From DASTCC01 sp035711465 (GTDB taxonomy: Bacteria; Acidobacteriota; Vicinamibacteria; Vicinamibacterales; SCN-69-37): a stretch of DNA of 6,565 nucleotides. This document shows, in pieces, positions 6,003 to 6,565 of this stretch. Under the pieces are notes generated by a model. It saw only the letters and a program-made list of their open reading frames with translations. It searched no databases and was not told the origin of the DNA. Made by a program: the position numbers and the translations under genes. The stretch spans positions 1-6,565 of the forward strand of contig DASTCC010000063.1 in the NCBI GenBank assembly GCA_035711465.1, written 5' to 3'. How positions within the stretch are numbered: the stretch's first letter is position 1; each line of letters starts with the position of its first letter.

Positions 6003-6565
6003 ATGAATCGCGCCGGCACGTTCGCCCTGGTTCTGGTCCTGACCGCTCTCGCGCAGCCGCCGCCGGCCGCGCGGCAGGGCGCCGACGTGCCGCGATCGCC
6101 GCGGAACGCCAGTTACACGATCTCGGCGACGCTCGATCCCGCGACCCATACCATCGCCGGCAGCGGCCGGCTGACGTGGCGGAACGTGTCGAACGCGCCG
6201 GCCGGCGAGCTGCGCTTCCACATGTACTGGAACGCCTGGCGCAACACCGCGTCGACCTGGATGCGCGAGCGGCGGCTGGCGTCGCCGTCGAGCCTGTCCT
6301 CGCGCGGCGAAGGCGACTGGGGCTGGATCGATCTCACCCGCCTCGCACGCGGCGGCGAGAACCTGCTGGCGGCGGCGCGCTACATCGCCCCCGACGACAA
6401 CAACGCCGACGACCGCACGGTGCTCGCCGTGCCGCTCACGTCGCCGGTCGGCCCCGGCGAGACCGTCGAGATCGATCTCGCCTGGCGCGCGCGCGTGCCG
6501 CGAACGTTCGCGCGCACCGGACGTCTCGGCGACTACTACTTCATCGCCCACTGGTTTCCGAAGAT
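6003..6565 (+). CDS. exported M1-family metallopeptidase, N-terminal part (continues beyond window)
   Basis: The first 187 residues are present and the gene continues past the right edge. A short basic start and a hydrophobic run at about 6-18 (FALVLVLTALAQP) suggest a signal peptide, so the product is probably periplasmic or secreted. The rest resembles the N-terminal beta-sandwich of M1 aminopeptidases, with YTISATLDPATHTIAGSG (38-55), LRFHMYWNAWRN (70-81) and, near the end, DYYFIAHWFPK (177-187). The latter is a block that precedes the catalytic domain in this family. The zinc motif HExxH with its distal Glu would lie beyond the window, so catalytic competence cannot be judged. The ATG at 6003 is chosen because it begins the signal peptide; no Shine-Dalgarno precedes it, and a very short leader from the palindromic -10 at 5977-5986 is likely. 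Confidence 0.83.
   Translation, partial: MNRAGTFALVLVLTALAQPPPAARQGADVPRSPRNASYTISATLDPATHTIAGSGRLTWRNVSNAPAGELRFHMYWNAWRNTASTWMRERRLASPSSLSSRGEGDWGWIDLTRLARGGENLLAAARYIAPDDNNADDRTVLAVPLTSPVGPGETVEIDLAWRARVPRTFARTGRLGDYYFIAHWFPK

Noticed and set aside
5954..6019. Upstream ATG codons at 6019 and 5986 as start of the dehydrogenase
   Set aside because: The extra residues precede the Rossmann strand without family support. They overlap the divergent peptidase start and the palindromic -10, whereas GTG at 5953 has GGAGG at a workable distance.
1..6565. Search for a CRISPR array, tRNA genes, insertion-sequence ends, toxin-antitoxin pairs or tandem repeats
   Set aside because: No regularly spaced repeats, cloverleaf-like segments, transposase fragments or small toxin-antitoxin-like gene pairs were recognised. 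Nearly all bases are explained by the called genes.

Overview
This is an ordinary, high-GC, gene-dense chromosomal stretch, most likely from an Acidobacteriota genome. The lineage call rests on two adjacent VWFA-related proteins of the type expanded in that phylum, a CobA-HemD fusion, and the style of the AtpB and M1 peptidase sequences. A Vicinamibacteria-like origin is plausible but is an inference. I see no mobile elements, tRNA or rRNA genes, CRISPR arrays or phage genes, and no intergenic gap longer than about 125 bases.

Layout. Positions 1-1425 (minus strand) hold the beginning of an ATP synthase Fo operon, read leftward: atpZ, atpI, then atpB, which runs off the left edge. The genes overlap or lie 12 bases apart. 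Positions 1426-1550 form a divergent control region. It holds a CRP-like dyad (TGTGA-N6-TCACT), an AT-rich candidate promoter facing atpZ, and a TATACT -10 box plus purine-rich ribosome binding site facing right. Positions 1551-4959 (plus strand) look like one transcription unit: two exported VWA-domain proteins joined by an ATGA stop/start overlap, then, 8 bases later, a uroporphyrinogen-III methyltransferase/uroporphyrinogen-III synthase fusion. Positions 4949-5953 (minus strand) encode a Rossmann-fold dehydrogenase related to 2,4-diaminopentanoate dehydrogenase and dihydrodipicolinate reductase. It meets the fusion gene tail to tail with an 11-base overlap. From 6003 to the right edge (plus strand) is the start of an exported M1-family metallopeptidase. 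It diverges from the dehydrogenase across a 49-base gap that contains a perfect 10-base palindrome able to serve as the -10 element in both directions.

How the genes relate. The atp genes build the membrane sector of the F-type ATP synthase. The HemD part of the fusion makes uroporphyrinogen III for heme, and its methyltransferase part would feed siroheme or B12. The VWA proteins and the peptidase are envelope or periplasmic proteins. Nothing indicates that these blocks form one pathway.

I do not see a convincing new multi-gene system. The items most worth a second look are the methyltransferase half of the fusion, which has lost several family-standard motifs; the intact/degenerate MIDAS contrast between the two VWA proteins; the CRP-like dyad in front of the atp operon; and the symmetric shared -10 at 5977-5986.
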